DNA from: Macrotrachela quadricornifera
Taxonomy: Eukaryota; Rotifera; Eurotatoria; Philodinida; Philodinidae
Assembly: GCA_022393335.1 (NCBI GenBank)
Contig: JAJEKB010021159.1
Span: forward strand, 927,864-991,863
Direction: 5' to 3'
Length of the DNA stretch: 64,000 nucleotides
Part shown: one piece after another, positions 23,893-34,096 of the stretch
Position numbering within the stretch: position 1 is the stretch's first letter
Layout: every line of letters begins with the position of its first letter
Made by a program: the position numbers and the translations under genes
Notes under the pieces: model-generated
Seen by the model: the letters and a program-made list of their open reading frames with translations, nothing else
Database searches by the model: none
Told to the model about the DNA's origin: nothing

Positions 23893-25263
23893 TTAATATT
23901 TCGCATATGAGAAAGATAAGAAACAAACTAAACACAAACAGAGCGAAAAAGAAAATGTGACAAAAGTAATGGCACCGTTGGTTGTAGTACTGATAGTCGT
24001 AGTATTATCTGCAGATGGATTGTATTGCACTTGATAAATTCGATTGTTTCCATCTTCGGTAAATAATAAACTACCATCTCTTAGAACAAGTAAACCAACC
24101 GGACGTCCAAAGGTATCAGGACCTGGTGGATTTGTTAAAAATCCATAAACAAAGTCTTCATAGTAGCCCACTGGACGATTTGTTGTGCTATTAAATGGAA
24201 TAAAAATTACTTTATAACCGGTTCCATTATTTCTATTCCATGAACCATGAAATGCGGCAAAAGCACCATTTCGATATCGACTAGGGAACTGATTACCTGT
24301 GTAAAATCGCATATCAAGTACAGCTGAATGAGCTTGAAAAAGAACATCAGGTGTTTTTGTTTTTTCGACTAGATCAGGTCGTTCACTTGTTCCATTACTA
24401 AAACGTCTTCGTGGATCAGTTAAATTTGGACTCATATAAGCGTAAGGCCAACCATAAAAATCATCCTGTTCGATACGAGTAAAATAATCAGGTACAAGAT
24501 CATCACCTAATTCATCTCTTTCTTGAACTGCTGCATAGAGAACTTTGGTAATCGGATGAAAATCTAAACCAACAGGATTTCGAACACCAAAAGTAAATAA
24601 TGTTTGATTAGTGCCATCGAGATTTGCTTGTTGAACAGAAGCTCGAGGTAAAGGATCGGTTTCAACATTCGTTGCTGAACCAATACCGACAAATATGCTA
24701 TCACTACTCGGTGATGCTATAACAGTTCGTGATATATGTCCATAGTCAGCATAGGTCATTACTATTTCACCAGTACCTGTAATATTTCTATCTCCAGAAG
24801 AATATAAATAACGCCGAGTAGCATTTTTATTGCCAACATAAAAGTATCCGTTAATAAAAGCCATACTATAAGGATAATTTAGTCCATTAGATTCATTAGC
24901 AAATACTAAACTTTCATCGGGATAACCATCATGATCATTATCAATTAGACATAAGATCCGATTTGCATTTGGTTCACTAACAAGAATATCATCTGTTGGT
25001 GTATACATAAGATAACGTGGATTTGTAAGATTATCCATATATAGTTTCACGGTGAATCCTTCAGGTATATAGAGAAGAGGATCAGTAGGTATAGGGATCA
25101 CATGAGCTTCTTTAGAAGCCGAAGATGAATTATATGGTGCTGGAAGACTATTAACTGTTACATTAATCGGTTGTGGAACAAAAGTGACATTTGCACCATT
25201 TATTTGTTGGACTGTATACAAAGCCAATAGTAAAAGGAGAGGTAATACGAACGATGAAACCAT
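23893..25263 (-). CDS. secreted glucose/sorbosone dehydrogenase-like propeller protein
   Basis: Single-exon gene of 456 residues. It starts with a signal peptide (VLPLLLLLALYTVQQINGA), then a six-bladed propeller typical of PQQ-type sugar/sorbosone dehydrogenases: LVSEPNANRIL, VGIGSATNVETDP, FGVRNPVGLDFHP, DDFYGWPYAYM, AHSAVLDMRFYTG and FHGSWNR. These include the His and Arg-Asn-Pro signatures around the cofactor site. The family oxidises sugars, usually with PQQ, outside the cell. The last 25 residues are hydrophobic after a Thr-rich stretch, so a GPI-type or membrane anchor is plausible. There are many N-glycosylation sites. No intron, in a genome where neighbours have several, suggests acquisition from bacteria or fungi. 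Whether PQQ is used cannot be seen. Confidence 0.9.
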   Translation of the reverse strand: MVSSFVLPLLLLLALYTVQQINGANVTFVPQPINVTVNSLPAPYNSSSASKEAHVIPIPTDPLLYIPEGFTVKLYMDNLTNPRYLMYTPTDDILVSEPNANRILCLIDNDHDGYPDESLVFANESNGLNYPYSMAFINGYFYVGNKNATRRYLYSSGDRNITGTGEIVMTYADYGHISRTVIASPSSDSIFVGIGSATNVETDPLPRASVQQANLDGTNQTLFTFGVRNPVGLDFHPITKVLYAAVQERDELGDDLVPDYFTRIEQDDFYGWPYAYMSPNLTDPRRRFSNGTSERPDLVEKTKTPDVLFQAHSAVLDMRFYTGNQFPSRYRNGAFAAFHGSWNRNNGTGYKVIFIPFNSTTNRPVGYYEDFVYGFLTNPPGPDTFGRPVGLLVLRDGSLLFTEDGNNRIYQVQYNPSADNTTTISTTTNGAITFVTFSFSLCLCLVCFLSFSYAKY

Positions 25264-26472
25264 CTTTTACAGTTTGATTGTTACTGGTGTCGTCTTTTTG
25301 TTGTTGTTGTTGTTGCACTACTAACGAAATAAAATATTATCTATATACTGGTATTCAAGTAAAAGCACGTGTTTATATATATATATATATTTAAAAATGC
25401 GTAATATACTCCTTGTAATATCATTATCTATCTTACCTTTCTATCGTTCTTTTATCTTCATTTTATTTTAAAATCTCAAACTAAAAGTGAAGCCTACATC
25501 GCACGCAACATAATAGCATCACCATTAATCATAATTTATCATTGATCTAAATATTAGAAGAGTAAGCAGGCTTGTCAAACACTAATGTACGAATAAAACA
25601 TTAAAGCGAAAATTATAGTAGACAATAGATGTTAAAACCTCTAAAAACAGCTGAATAAGAATGAGAATTATAACCCATTAAATACAGGTTATCGCTTCAA
25701 AATACACTAGTATCGACAATAGCAACTGCTGTATTCATTTATTTGTAATTATTGGAATTGCTTGCAACAATTGTATAAAGATGAGAATTATATTCAGTCG
25801 ATTGCCATTGTTGAGATCATCTGTGATGACAATTGTAGATAAAGATATCAGAATGGACATCATTGCTGTGAGTTCATCTCAGCTAAAAGAATCATCAGAT
25901 GATGAAAAACTTATATGGCAATTCGTATATGATCAAATTATGTGTACTCCTTTGATAAATGAATTAAAAGATTAGACTCGATGAGATTCTCAACAGCACA
26001 CTGCATAAACTCATACAAAATTTAAGTTTCAAAAAAAGGTACTAGGGCAGCAGTTGCACAATAGATTTTTTTTCTTTCTTGCGTCTAACATCAACAATAC
26101 GAAACTGATAAGAAGCATCGTGTATTTTTCTCTGCGAAGCATATAAAAACAGGTAGAATAAATTTATACTTATCGTCAGTTAAACATTTGACCAGTGGAA
26201 ATGCAGCTACGTACACCGAAAAAAATAACAGCATAATGCAAAACCCTAAAAGGGTATTTGAAAGTGCAACGAATAATAAACCCTTTCAAATCGTACTGTA
26301 ACACTTTCGAAACCCTTTTGAATATCTTACAAAACCGTTATTTACGATGTATATTAAAACAAAAAACCTCCAAAAGGGTTTCTGCTATTGTTTATTAAAA
26401 CTATTTTCCACTAAAAAATCCTTTTTTAAGATTTTAAGATAGAGTACTAACGAGGAATGATCCCCAACTGAT
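25264..26472. other. intergenic; small repeat, no gene seen
   Basis: This holds the upstream region of the sugar-dehydrogenase gene, including an AT dinucleotide run at about 25376-25390. At about 26220-26395 there is a small element whose ends roughly pair (AATAACAGCATAATGCAAAA against TTTCTGCTATTGTTT) and which repeats AAACCCTTTT-like blocks. The 64-codon frame at 25781 looks like chance. Confidence 0.45.
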
Positions 26473-29373
26473 AAATCGCTTTAGACATGAAAGGTGGTGG
26501 ACCATAGGTAATCGATGGTCCTGAATCCGAATCTCACCTTGCTTTGTGCCGCTAGGCCTTGCAAGTATTGATTTTCCAGAAAACTAGGTAATAACAGAGA
26601 AAAGGGTTTTTTTTTAAATCCTTTTTTTGACAAGCCAACCTGATAAAGAACGTGAAGCAATTTCTGAAAAACTTGTTTTTGAAGTTTTTGAGCGATGGAA
26701 GAGGACGTTAGAGACCTAACTTATAAGTTTCACTGTATCTATTTTCACTACAAAATGTTACATTGTTCTCTTTTTTGTTTCTGTGATTAATCTTATTTCG
26801 TGTATGTTCTACAAGAACTAAACAAGATATCAATCTGAATACCAAAAGAACAAAGAGCGAAGCATGCCTCGAGCGCATGTTATGACAAGAAGAGCCGCAT
26901 CACATACTTGATAAGAAACAAAAACAAAATGAAAGAATCACAGAAAAGAAGAAGCACGAGAGAATCGATGGAGAGAACGAGTTGAAGCACATGACGACTA
27001 ATAATCATGGCAGTTTCTGTAATAGTGTCTTATTTGTTGTAGATGATCATGTGTTTTATTTAGACTCAAAGTATTATATTCAAATCAGAATCTTCTTGAT
27101 TCCTTCACCTTCTAAATGGTAAATATTAAACGAATGCAACAAGGACCTTCTTTTCTTTCACCATCTTTTTGTCTTTTCCACTCTAGTCATAATGAATCCG
27201 AACAATATAGTTGAATGTTTAGCAGAGCTAGTTAAAGCTGATCTTAACGTAAAACCAACAGAAGTGTCGCAGAAAGAACGTGAAGCTGCTCATCATCTTG
27301 CAGAAACAATCGCGATGTTTGCCAACTGCAAAAAATTTACGTACGATGAAGAGACAACTTTAGACTTATAAAATCAATCAGATAACTACGAAGAAAGTGA
27401 CGAGGAGGAAGCATCGCTACACGCCGATGAAAACATCACATCCGAGGATGATGAATTGAAGGAGGATGCAAATAAAGATCTCGAACCTCATCACCTCAAA
27501 CATTATACTTTACAGTTTATAAAGGAAGTTGTCGAATTTGCCGACACGAAAGACTCCTCAGGCAAACGTCGTCGATTGTGGAAAACCATTCATCATAGAT
27601 TTCGATCTCTTCCAAATCAGGGTTATGTTACTCGTTTTCGACACTATTTAGAACGCGAAGGGACGAAAAGGCAGAAGATATATGGCATTGATCACGAAGT
27701 TTTCAAGAAGTTTGAAAGTGCAAGAAAGCGTTGCCTACCCGTGCACAAGTTCGATGTTCAGCGGTGGAGTTTGAAATTGGCTCGCGAACTCAAACTTGAA
27801 GATTTTCATGCGTCTCGTCACTGGCTTTTCAACTGGAAATCTCGTTATTCGATTGTCGGTCGGAAAATCACAAATATTGTAACTAAACATGAGATTGAAA
27901 ACTTCGAAATCGTTGAAAAGAGCAAAGAGGAATTTTTTAAGGAATTTCATCATCTAGCAAAATATTATAAAGAAGCAGAAATCATGAATACCGATCAAGT
28001 GGGCGTAGAGAAGGAGCTGCATAGTACCCGTACGTTGGAGTTCTAGGATACGAAGAAAGTTTATGGAGTTGTGAAATCGAAGAATGTAACTACCCACTCG
28101 TACACGCTCCAGCCAACGATCTCTGTGGATGGTAAACTTGTCGGGCCGATTCTCTTGTGTCTTCAAGAGCCAACCGGCAAAATAAGTGAAATAGCGAAAA
28201 AACATTTATTTGAACCTAAAAATGTCGTCATTACCTGCTCAAAGTCTGGTAAGCTGACAACTTCTCTCGTGACTTATTGGCTAGATAAATGTTTATTACT
28301 ATCGATCGGAAAGAATACCCTTCTACTTTCCGATTTGTGGTCCGGTCAGAACGATCCAAAATTGTATGAATATGCGAGTTCTACCGGCAAACATATCAAA
28401 CGAATTCAAATCCCACAGCACACGACAGACGAAATCCAACCTTTGGATAGATATTTCAATCACCAACTGAAGAATTTTGTGAAAGCCTTGTACCATCACG
28501 CGGCCCCAGATGAAACTGATTGTAATTTATACGAACGGAATAATATCATTCGTCTTGTCTCTCTAGTTCACAACCAGGTGAGTGCTCCAGTATTTCGAAA
28601 GATGATTATGTATTCGTGGTTTGCTTCCGGTTTTACCAAAGTTGACTCAATTCCCTTCTTACGTTTCAATCAAGTCTGTTTCATTCACGAGAAGACACAC
28701 GTTACCTGTACAACGTCTCAATGTCCAGAAAGTGTCTTTATTACTTGTTCGCACTGTGGAAAGAAACTTTGTTTTGAGCACTTTTCCTCAGCTTTCATTT
28801 TCATGACATTTATTAGATCGTACGTATTTAAGCTCGAAGAAGGATCTGAACAAAAAGTGACGATGCTTCTCTGTTCTAATCTTCTAGAATGATTATCCGA
28901 AGTGTAAATGATGGATGATTTTCAAGTGGTTCATGATTGGAACAAGAGAAGTTGTTTGTAGAAAGTTTAGTTCCCATGTTCTCTATTTGTTATGTAACAT
29001 TAACAGTAGATTCTCCATAACTTTTGAATTTTGAGATAAGCAAGTTGAAATCAGTAATAAAAACAGAAACAAAAAAGAGAACAATGTAACATTTTGTAGT
29101 GAAAATAGATACAGTGAAACTTATAAGTTAGGTCTCTAACGTCCTCTTCCATCGCTCAAAAACTTCAAAAACAAGTTTTTCAGAAATTGCTTCACGTTCT
29201 TTATCAGGTTGGCTTGTCAAAAAAAGGATTTAAAAAAAACTCTTTTCTCTGTTATTACCTAGTTTTCTGGAAAATCAATACTTGCAAGGCCAAGCGGCAC
29301 AAAGCAAGGTGAGATTCGGATTCAGGACCATCGATTACCTGTGGTCCACCACCTTTCATGTCTAAAGCGATTT
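26473..29373. mobile_element. pogo/Tigger-like DNA transposon with about 310-bp terminal inverted repeats
   Basis: The left terminal repeat (26473 to about 26787, starting AAATCGCTTTAGACATGAAA) is matched inversely at about 29059-29373 with few differences, including a shared run TTGTTTTTGAAGTTTTTGAG. The 2.9-kb unit encloses one transposase gene on the plus strand. A TA target duplication, expected for pogo elements, is not clear at the right end. The similarity of the repeats suggests fairly recent insertion. It lies between the sugar-dehydrogenase and DKNYY genes. Confidence 0.9.
27192..28892 (+). pseudogene. pogo/TIGD-type DDE transposase with two in-frame stops
   Basis: One continuous frame of 566 codons, interrupted by TAA at 27369-27371 and TAG at 28044-28046, runs from ATG 27192 to the stop at 28890. 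An acidic N-terminus is followed by a CENP-B-type helix-turn-helix (FDVQRWSLKLARELKL, then ASRHWLFNWKSRY). The DDE domain shows NTDQVG, LLSDLWSGQND and TTDEIQPLD for the three acidic positions. The tail has CTTSQC, CSHC and CFEHF, a likely zinc-binding knuckle. No frameshift was found, so the copy is only lightly damaged. Readthrough or an intron removing a stop is possible but not shown. Confidence 0.85.
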
Positions 29374-29707
29374 TCCTGTAGTAATCGAGGTGATCCTTCT
29401 AGCATCTCAGGTGATTCTTCCAACATTAACGCAACATAAAAAGAAGAGAAAAGTTTCATTTGCGCGGAAGTGTCGTGCGCGGAAAAGCCGATGCGGAAAC
29501 GTCGGTGAACCCAAATGTGTATGATCGGTGAGAATATAAGAACGAAAAAGAAAACAGAAGGCAGCACATGCAAATTAAAGTAAGAAATTTTTTTTTAGGA
29601 ACCAAAAGTCGATATTAAATCGAATGGGTTTATATTTTTATTTGCTTAAAGTTGAGTAAAATAGAAAGAAATATATCGATGCTTATGTCTAACTGCGAAT
29701 TGTTAGT

Positions 29708-30241
29708 TTAACCGTTGCGTACTTTTTCTCCCATATAATAGGTGTTCCATGAATCTTTACCATAACCATTGCCTAATACTTGAAACGATGAGGCTGATGC
29801 ATCTGCTACTTTTCTTCCAGCATAAAAAACATCCCAAGAATCTTTTGCATATTGGTCTCCTAATACCCGAAACGATGAGGCTGATGCATCTTGTACTTTT
29901 CTTCCAGCGTAAAAAACATCCCAAGAATCTTTTGCATATTGGTCTCCTAATACCGAAAACGATGAGGCTGATGCATCTTTTACTTTTCTTCCAGCATAAA
30001 AAACATCCCAAGAATCCTTTGCATAACCATAACCGAGGTCTTTAAATGATTTTGCATGAAGACCTTGAACTATTTCTCCATTGAAATAAACATTGAAAGA
30101 ATCTACTCGATAACCACTATATGGAAGACGTGGTGTACTACTACTCTTAAATAATTGTCGTCGATGATGATGCTGCTGTTGTCTTCCGCTTTGAACCACA
30201 ACAACTATACATACCGATAATAACAAAATTTTAAACATCAT
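29708..30241 (-). CDS. secreted DKNYY-type repeat protein
   Basis: A single-exon gene of 177 residues. A signal peptide (LLLSVCIVVVVQSG) and a His/Gln-rich stretch precede four to five repeats of 29 residues. The repeat core is YAKDSWDVFYAGRKV followed by ASASSFxVLG, matching the DKNYY family (YAKDxxxVYYxGKxI..A...SFxxLG), otherwise mainly bacterial. The repeats are nearly identical at DNA level (87-bp period), implying recent duplication or homogenisation. Lack of introns and the domain's origin suggest horizontal gain. Function is unknown; binding or a cell-surface role is only a guess. A weak, decayed relative may lie at about 30850-31040 on the same strand. Confidence 0.85.
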   Translation of the reverse strand: MMFKILLLSVCIVVVVQSGRQQQHHHRRQLFKSSSTPRLPYSGYRVDSFNVYFNGEIVQGLHAKSFKDLGYGYAKDSWDVFYAGRKVKDASASSFSVLGDQYAKDSWDVFYAGRKVQDASASSFRVLGDQYAKDSWDVFYAGRKVADASASSFQVLGNGYGKDSWNTYYMGEKVRNG

Positions 30242-31659
30242 CGTATAGAAAAATCACTTATCTTTGATCGAGATTGAAATAAAATATTACGATGCAAATA
30301 ACGCCTTCTACTTAACGTATTTATATATGATAACAGCAATCAATAGATATCTTCAAATATTTACCTTTGTCAAAGAAAAACTTAATCTCTATGTGAACCA
30401 ATGAGTAGTAATGCCTATTGTTGTTGTTATTGATGGTTGTAGGTATTAAGAATGAAGATAAAGTAATAGTTTAAAGTGACTAATTTATCAATGATGGTTA
30501 CCGAAACAAAATACATCGTCATCATAAAAATCAAAAATGATCAATTGAACAAAATGTATTTATACACAAATATTGTTATTAGAAAAGAAAAAAGTCATAT
30601 AGAGTAGAACACAGAAATTCCATCAGGTCATTTAGTCGGGACGAAACATTAAAGTCATGGCAACTAGGAGTCTATTTCTGATGATAAACTCACCTCTTGA
30701 CCATTGTTGTGCATTCTCTTCTTACTCAGTAATAAATGAGAGTGTGAAGCATCAATCTTCTACACAGAACATAAGAAGGAAGTTTCTCTTTTTTTAGAAG
30801 CTTCCATCAGTTATGATATTATAGTTGTGTAAAGATATCTTCGAGTTGCAATGTATTGATGAATCATGCCTATGTTTAATTGTGAACTTGCCGTAATCAT
30901 GATAAACATTCCAGCAAAGACCTCCGATATACATCACACCATTGTTAAAACTTTTCGGTATCGCGATGATGAGTCATCCAGAATGATCCATTACCTGTTA
31001 TATCACCGTCATAGACTGCATTTTGAAAACTGATCTTCATAGCTTTCAATTCCAAATGCAACCACACGTCAACTGAGAAACCAAAATCAGTTTAACTTAC
31101 GGCACAATATTGTCAAAAATATGAGAAGAAATAAACGTAAAAATAAAGCAGAAAAAACTGAAAAATTCAGAGACCTTGAAAAACCTCATAAAACTCAATT
31201 TTCAATCAAATTTTCTTGATCTAAACATCCCCTCTGAATAGAAGCCCAGTCCCAAGGTAATAACTTTCCAAACATATTAGAAGCCCACTCTGACCGAAAT
31301 GAGCACAAAATAGATAATTTTAAAAAATTTGGATAAATTATTTCAACACTGCTCACTTTTTAATTGTAGCTCATTTTATGTGCATAATTTCGTTTGTATT
31401 TTATGTATTTTCTATCAACAGATAAATGAACATCTATCAAATGTTTGAAAATAAGTACGCGTATATATAATAATAAAGTATAACTGTGTAGAAATTATTG
31501 AATAGCAATTTCGTGTGGAATAATATCGTTCTATTCGATTTTTTTCTCTTATGGATTTATACACCACTCCGAAGTGAAATAATGGAGATTTTTATTAACT
31601 TTGCAGCAATATGAACAAATCTTTAACCGAAAAATAAGACGTCTTAAAAAGCTGAACTA
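30242..31659. other. intergenic with possible DKNYY-like relic
   Basis: Mostly AT-rich. On the minus strand at about 30850-31050, short open stretches (ISFQNAVYDGDITGNGSFW, then SFNNGVMYIGGLCWNVYHD in another frame) faintly resemble the neighbouring DKNYY repeats, with a stop and frame change between them. This would be an old duplicate if real. Confidence 0.3.
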
Positions 31660-32040
31660 TCACTGATGCCAATTACGCGAGAGATCATGAGATTTAAAAA
31701 AGCAAATCCCAATGTGCAATGATACGATGCCAATAAATATAACATTTAACAAGATGTGAACTATTGATCTCTCAAAAAAAAACGGAAGACTTTTCTTACG
31801 TAGCCAGGATATACTTAATATAACTATCGCGATTGTTAAAATATATCTTTTTGTATAACTGAACTGTATATAAGCTTCCATAACGAAGTCGTTCAACAGA
31901 ACCATATCGCTATATGTCCCATAAAAATCTTTTTTTAAATTCCTTAGAAGCTCGTCAATTTGCCTACAGCAGCATATTATGTAAATAGGGTTTTTCCTTA
32001 TCATAGCAAGACGCATGAAATGATGAGGATAGATCGACAT
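31660..32040 (-). CDS. possible small two-helix membrane protein
   Basis: A 126-codon open frame with two hydrophobic segments (YILTIAIVILSISWL and IVHILLNVIFIGIVSLHIGI) separated by a basic loop. I recognise no family. The AT-rich setting makes chance frames with hydrophobic content common, so this is offered with low confidence. It could also be one exon of a larger gene. Confidence 0.25.
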   Translation of the reverse strand: MSIYPHHFMRLAMIRKNPIYIICCCRQIDELLRNLKKDFYGTYSDMVLLNDFVMEAYIQFSYTKRYILTIAIVILSISWLRKKSLPFFFERSIVHILLNVIFIGIVSLHIGICFFKSHDLSRNWHQ

Positions 32041-32204
32041 CTGGATGGAAAATTTAGTGTCAAGAGCGTACTAATTTATCAATTGGATAATATGGAGCTT
32101 GAAAACAACTAATAATTAATTCTTAGTCCCTAAAAAAACTATGATAGCTACTCTGAAAGTTGTCAAATACCTTGAAAATTCTGATTTCTAAGTTTTTATA
32201 ATGT

Positions 32205-32470
32205 TTGGACTAGTCCAGACGCAAAGATATGTGATTCCTCATCAACCATACTAGTCTTGACTTTTGCTCGAAATATTTCAGACTAGTCATGACGTAGTGT
32301 CACAAACTTTGCTATTAGTCCTAATATGGCAATATGACGCGTATTATAAAATGGACTAGACATGACGACCAATATTGACGCTTCCGACTGGTCATGACGG
32401 CTGACTTGCACGTTTCAGACTAGCCATGACTACTGGCATGGACGTTTTGGACTAGACATGCTGTCCGTCC
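32205..32470. repeat. cluster of GACTAG-CATGACG-type short repeats
   Basis: At least six diverged copies of a block like GACTAGTCATGACG (variants GACTAGTCCAGACG, GACTAGACATGACG, GACTGGTCATGACG, GACTAGCCATGAC) occur at irregular spacing of roughly 30-60 bases. The blocks contain a near-palindromic core. This looks like a decayed minisatellite or a clustered binding site. Confidence 0.6.
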
Positions 32471-32603
32471 TATTCACTTTTTTGTTCGCCTGGGAATATT
32501 CTTCTATTTTAGAAAATATTTCACCAGTCATTTCAATTTATATGGAACTCGTATTTGTGATCTACGGACCATTAGAAGAGATTCCCTCTATATCTTGAAA
32601 TTA

Positions 32604-32650
32604 AGCCGTCTAATGAGACCCTTAAGCAAGATCGAAATCGTGATCACGGT
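32604..32650 (+). ncRNA. degenerate hammerhead ribozyme
   Basis: Sequence and order match the hammerhead at 43823-43868: stem I half GCCGT, core CTAATGA, stem II GACC..GATC, GAAA, short stem III, ATC cleavage site, stem I half ACGGT. The core reads CTAATGA in place of CTGANGA, and stem II has an A where a pairing G is expected, so it is probably inactive. It sits at the truncated end of a transposase relic. Confidence 0.6.
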
Positions 32651-33420
32651 GTGCTTTAACAACTTAGCTATACTCGTTAGTTCTAATTTTATTAAGATGA
32701 CTAAAGTATTTAGCACGTTCAGCAATAAAACTTGTAGCATCCAATAGTATAGCACTTTCAGATGTTGATTTATATTTAAAGCCCAGCCAATGCATATATC
32801 GAAGAAGAGTACTTTCTGATTGAATTGGAAAATCAGGTGTATCTTCTACAAGAAGGATGAGAATCTTTGTTGTTGTGGGATATTGTTTCGATGCAAGTAA
32901 CAGATGAAATTGATATCGAATCTAATCTTCTTCATATTCTGTTAAAACGATCTGTTTTTCTCGGAGATCTTGATGATGGAATGCACGTGATATTTATGAT
33001 TATTGTAATTGATGATGCTGACCATTGGTGCTTTCCCTTTGAGCCACCTGAAGTTGATAAAGTTTCTTCTACTTGAATAGCATCTCTAGCAGGCTTTGGT
33101 TGTCGTTGCGGTCGAACGTCTGACTGTTCTTCATCATCATCTTCTTCTATTTGTTTTATATTATCTCGTTGATTGGCCAAAATTGATATTTCTTATCGTA
33201 AATTGATAATTCTATGACGCGAAAGACCTAACATCACTTGTAATCGACCGCCAACGTTGTGTAATGGAAATTTTTGGACCACTCTTTTCGGAATCGACAG
33301 AAGCAATAATACGAAATAGGAGAGTCTTTACTTTTTTTGAACCTTCTGTACCCCTTGACATATTTCGATGATTAAAACAATCGAATGCTATATGTATAGC
33401 AAGAACAAACATTTAATTAA
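32651..33420 (-). pseudogene. truncated Tc1/IS630-like transposase relic
   Basis: Reading the minus strand from about 33412 downwards, protein-like pieces appear in shifting frames. First comes a basic N-terminal segment (SKKVKTLLFRIIASV). Next is LGLSRHRIINLR, a likely helix-turn-helix, then a disordered charged linker (VRPQRQPKPARDAIQVEE), and then TPDFPIQSESTLLRYMHWLG with GFKYK and AERAKYF. The last block is the pattern before the DDE domain of IS630/Tc1-like transposases (LL..MGFKYK....R..Y). The catalytic part is missing; the relic ends at the degenerate hammerhead. Frameshifts and stops show it is dead. Confidence 0.55.
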
Positions 33421-34096
33421 TCAGAAAAAGGCGTCAAACGATTCGCTGTTCATTCAAAATCTATTCGCGACGTTTATGATTAAAAAAAAGAAATGAATAA
33501 ATATTTCTCGTTGAAATTAATTATATATCTGACAGTTTACATAATATAACGGACTTTATACTGACCATTGATCAAAACATGAGAAAAAAATTATTTGTTT
33601 TTTGAAATAGACACTGTCATTAGATTTCTCAAGATTGAAAACTCATATAAGAACGAAATGATTTCATTGAAAAAAAAGTTGGTTTTTCATGATTATACAT
33701 GTTTTATTAGCCACTGTCCAGCGACCGAACGGAAAGAGATATAGTTTTGAAACTTACAGGAAAGGAAGAAAAATGTCTTTCAAAAAGAATTTTATTATCA
33801 AAACAAAAAGTGTAATGGGAAATTTTTGAATTCAACTATTTGATTTATGTTCGGACATTTACTGACCACTTACAAAATGTTTTTGATATTAACAGATTAT
33901 CCCTACATTTCTCTTTCTAATGATGAAAATCGCAGGTCTGTAGCTATTATCGTTTTCGAGATATTCAAAAAACATCAATGTTTATTATATTTTGACGTCG
34001 ATAGTATAAGAGGAAAAATTGTGTACGAAAGTGGGGATAGAAAATAAAAATGGAATCTTTAAAAATTTTTAAATATCAACTTCAAATGATAGTCAG
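33421..34096. other. no gene seen
   Basis: AT-rich sequence downstream of the GMC oxidoreductase gene (minus strand). A 66-codon frame at 33847 is not convincing. Confidence 0.5.

Noticed and set aside
29322..29573. minus-strand 83-codon frame
   Set aside because: It overlaps the transposon terminal repeat and lacks a protein pattern.
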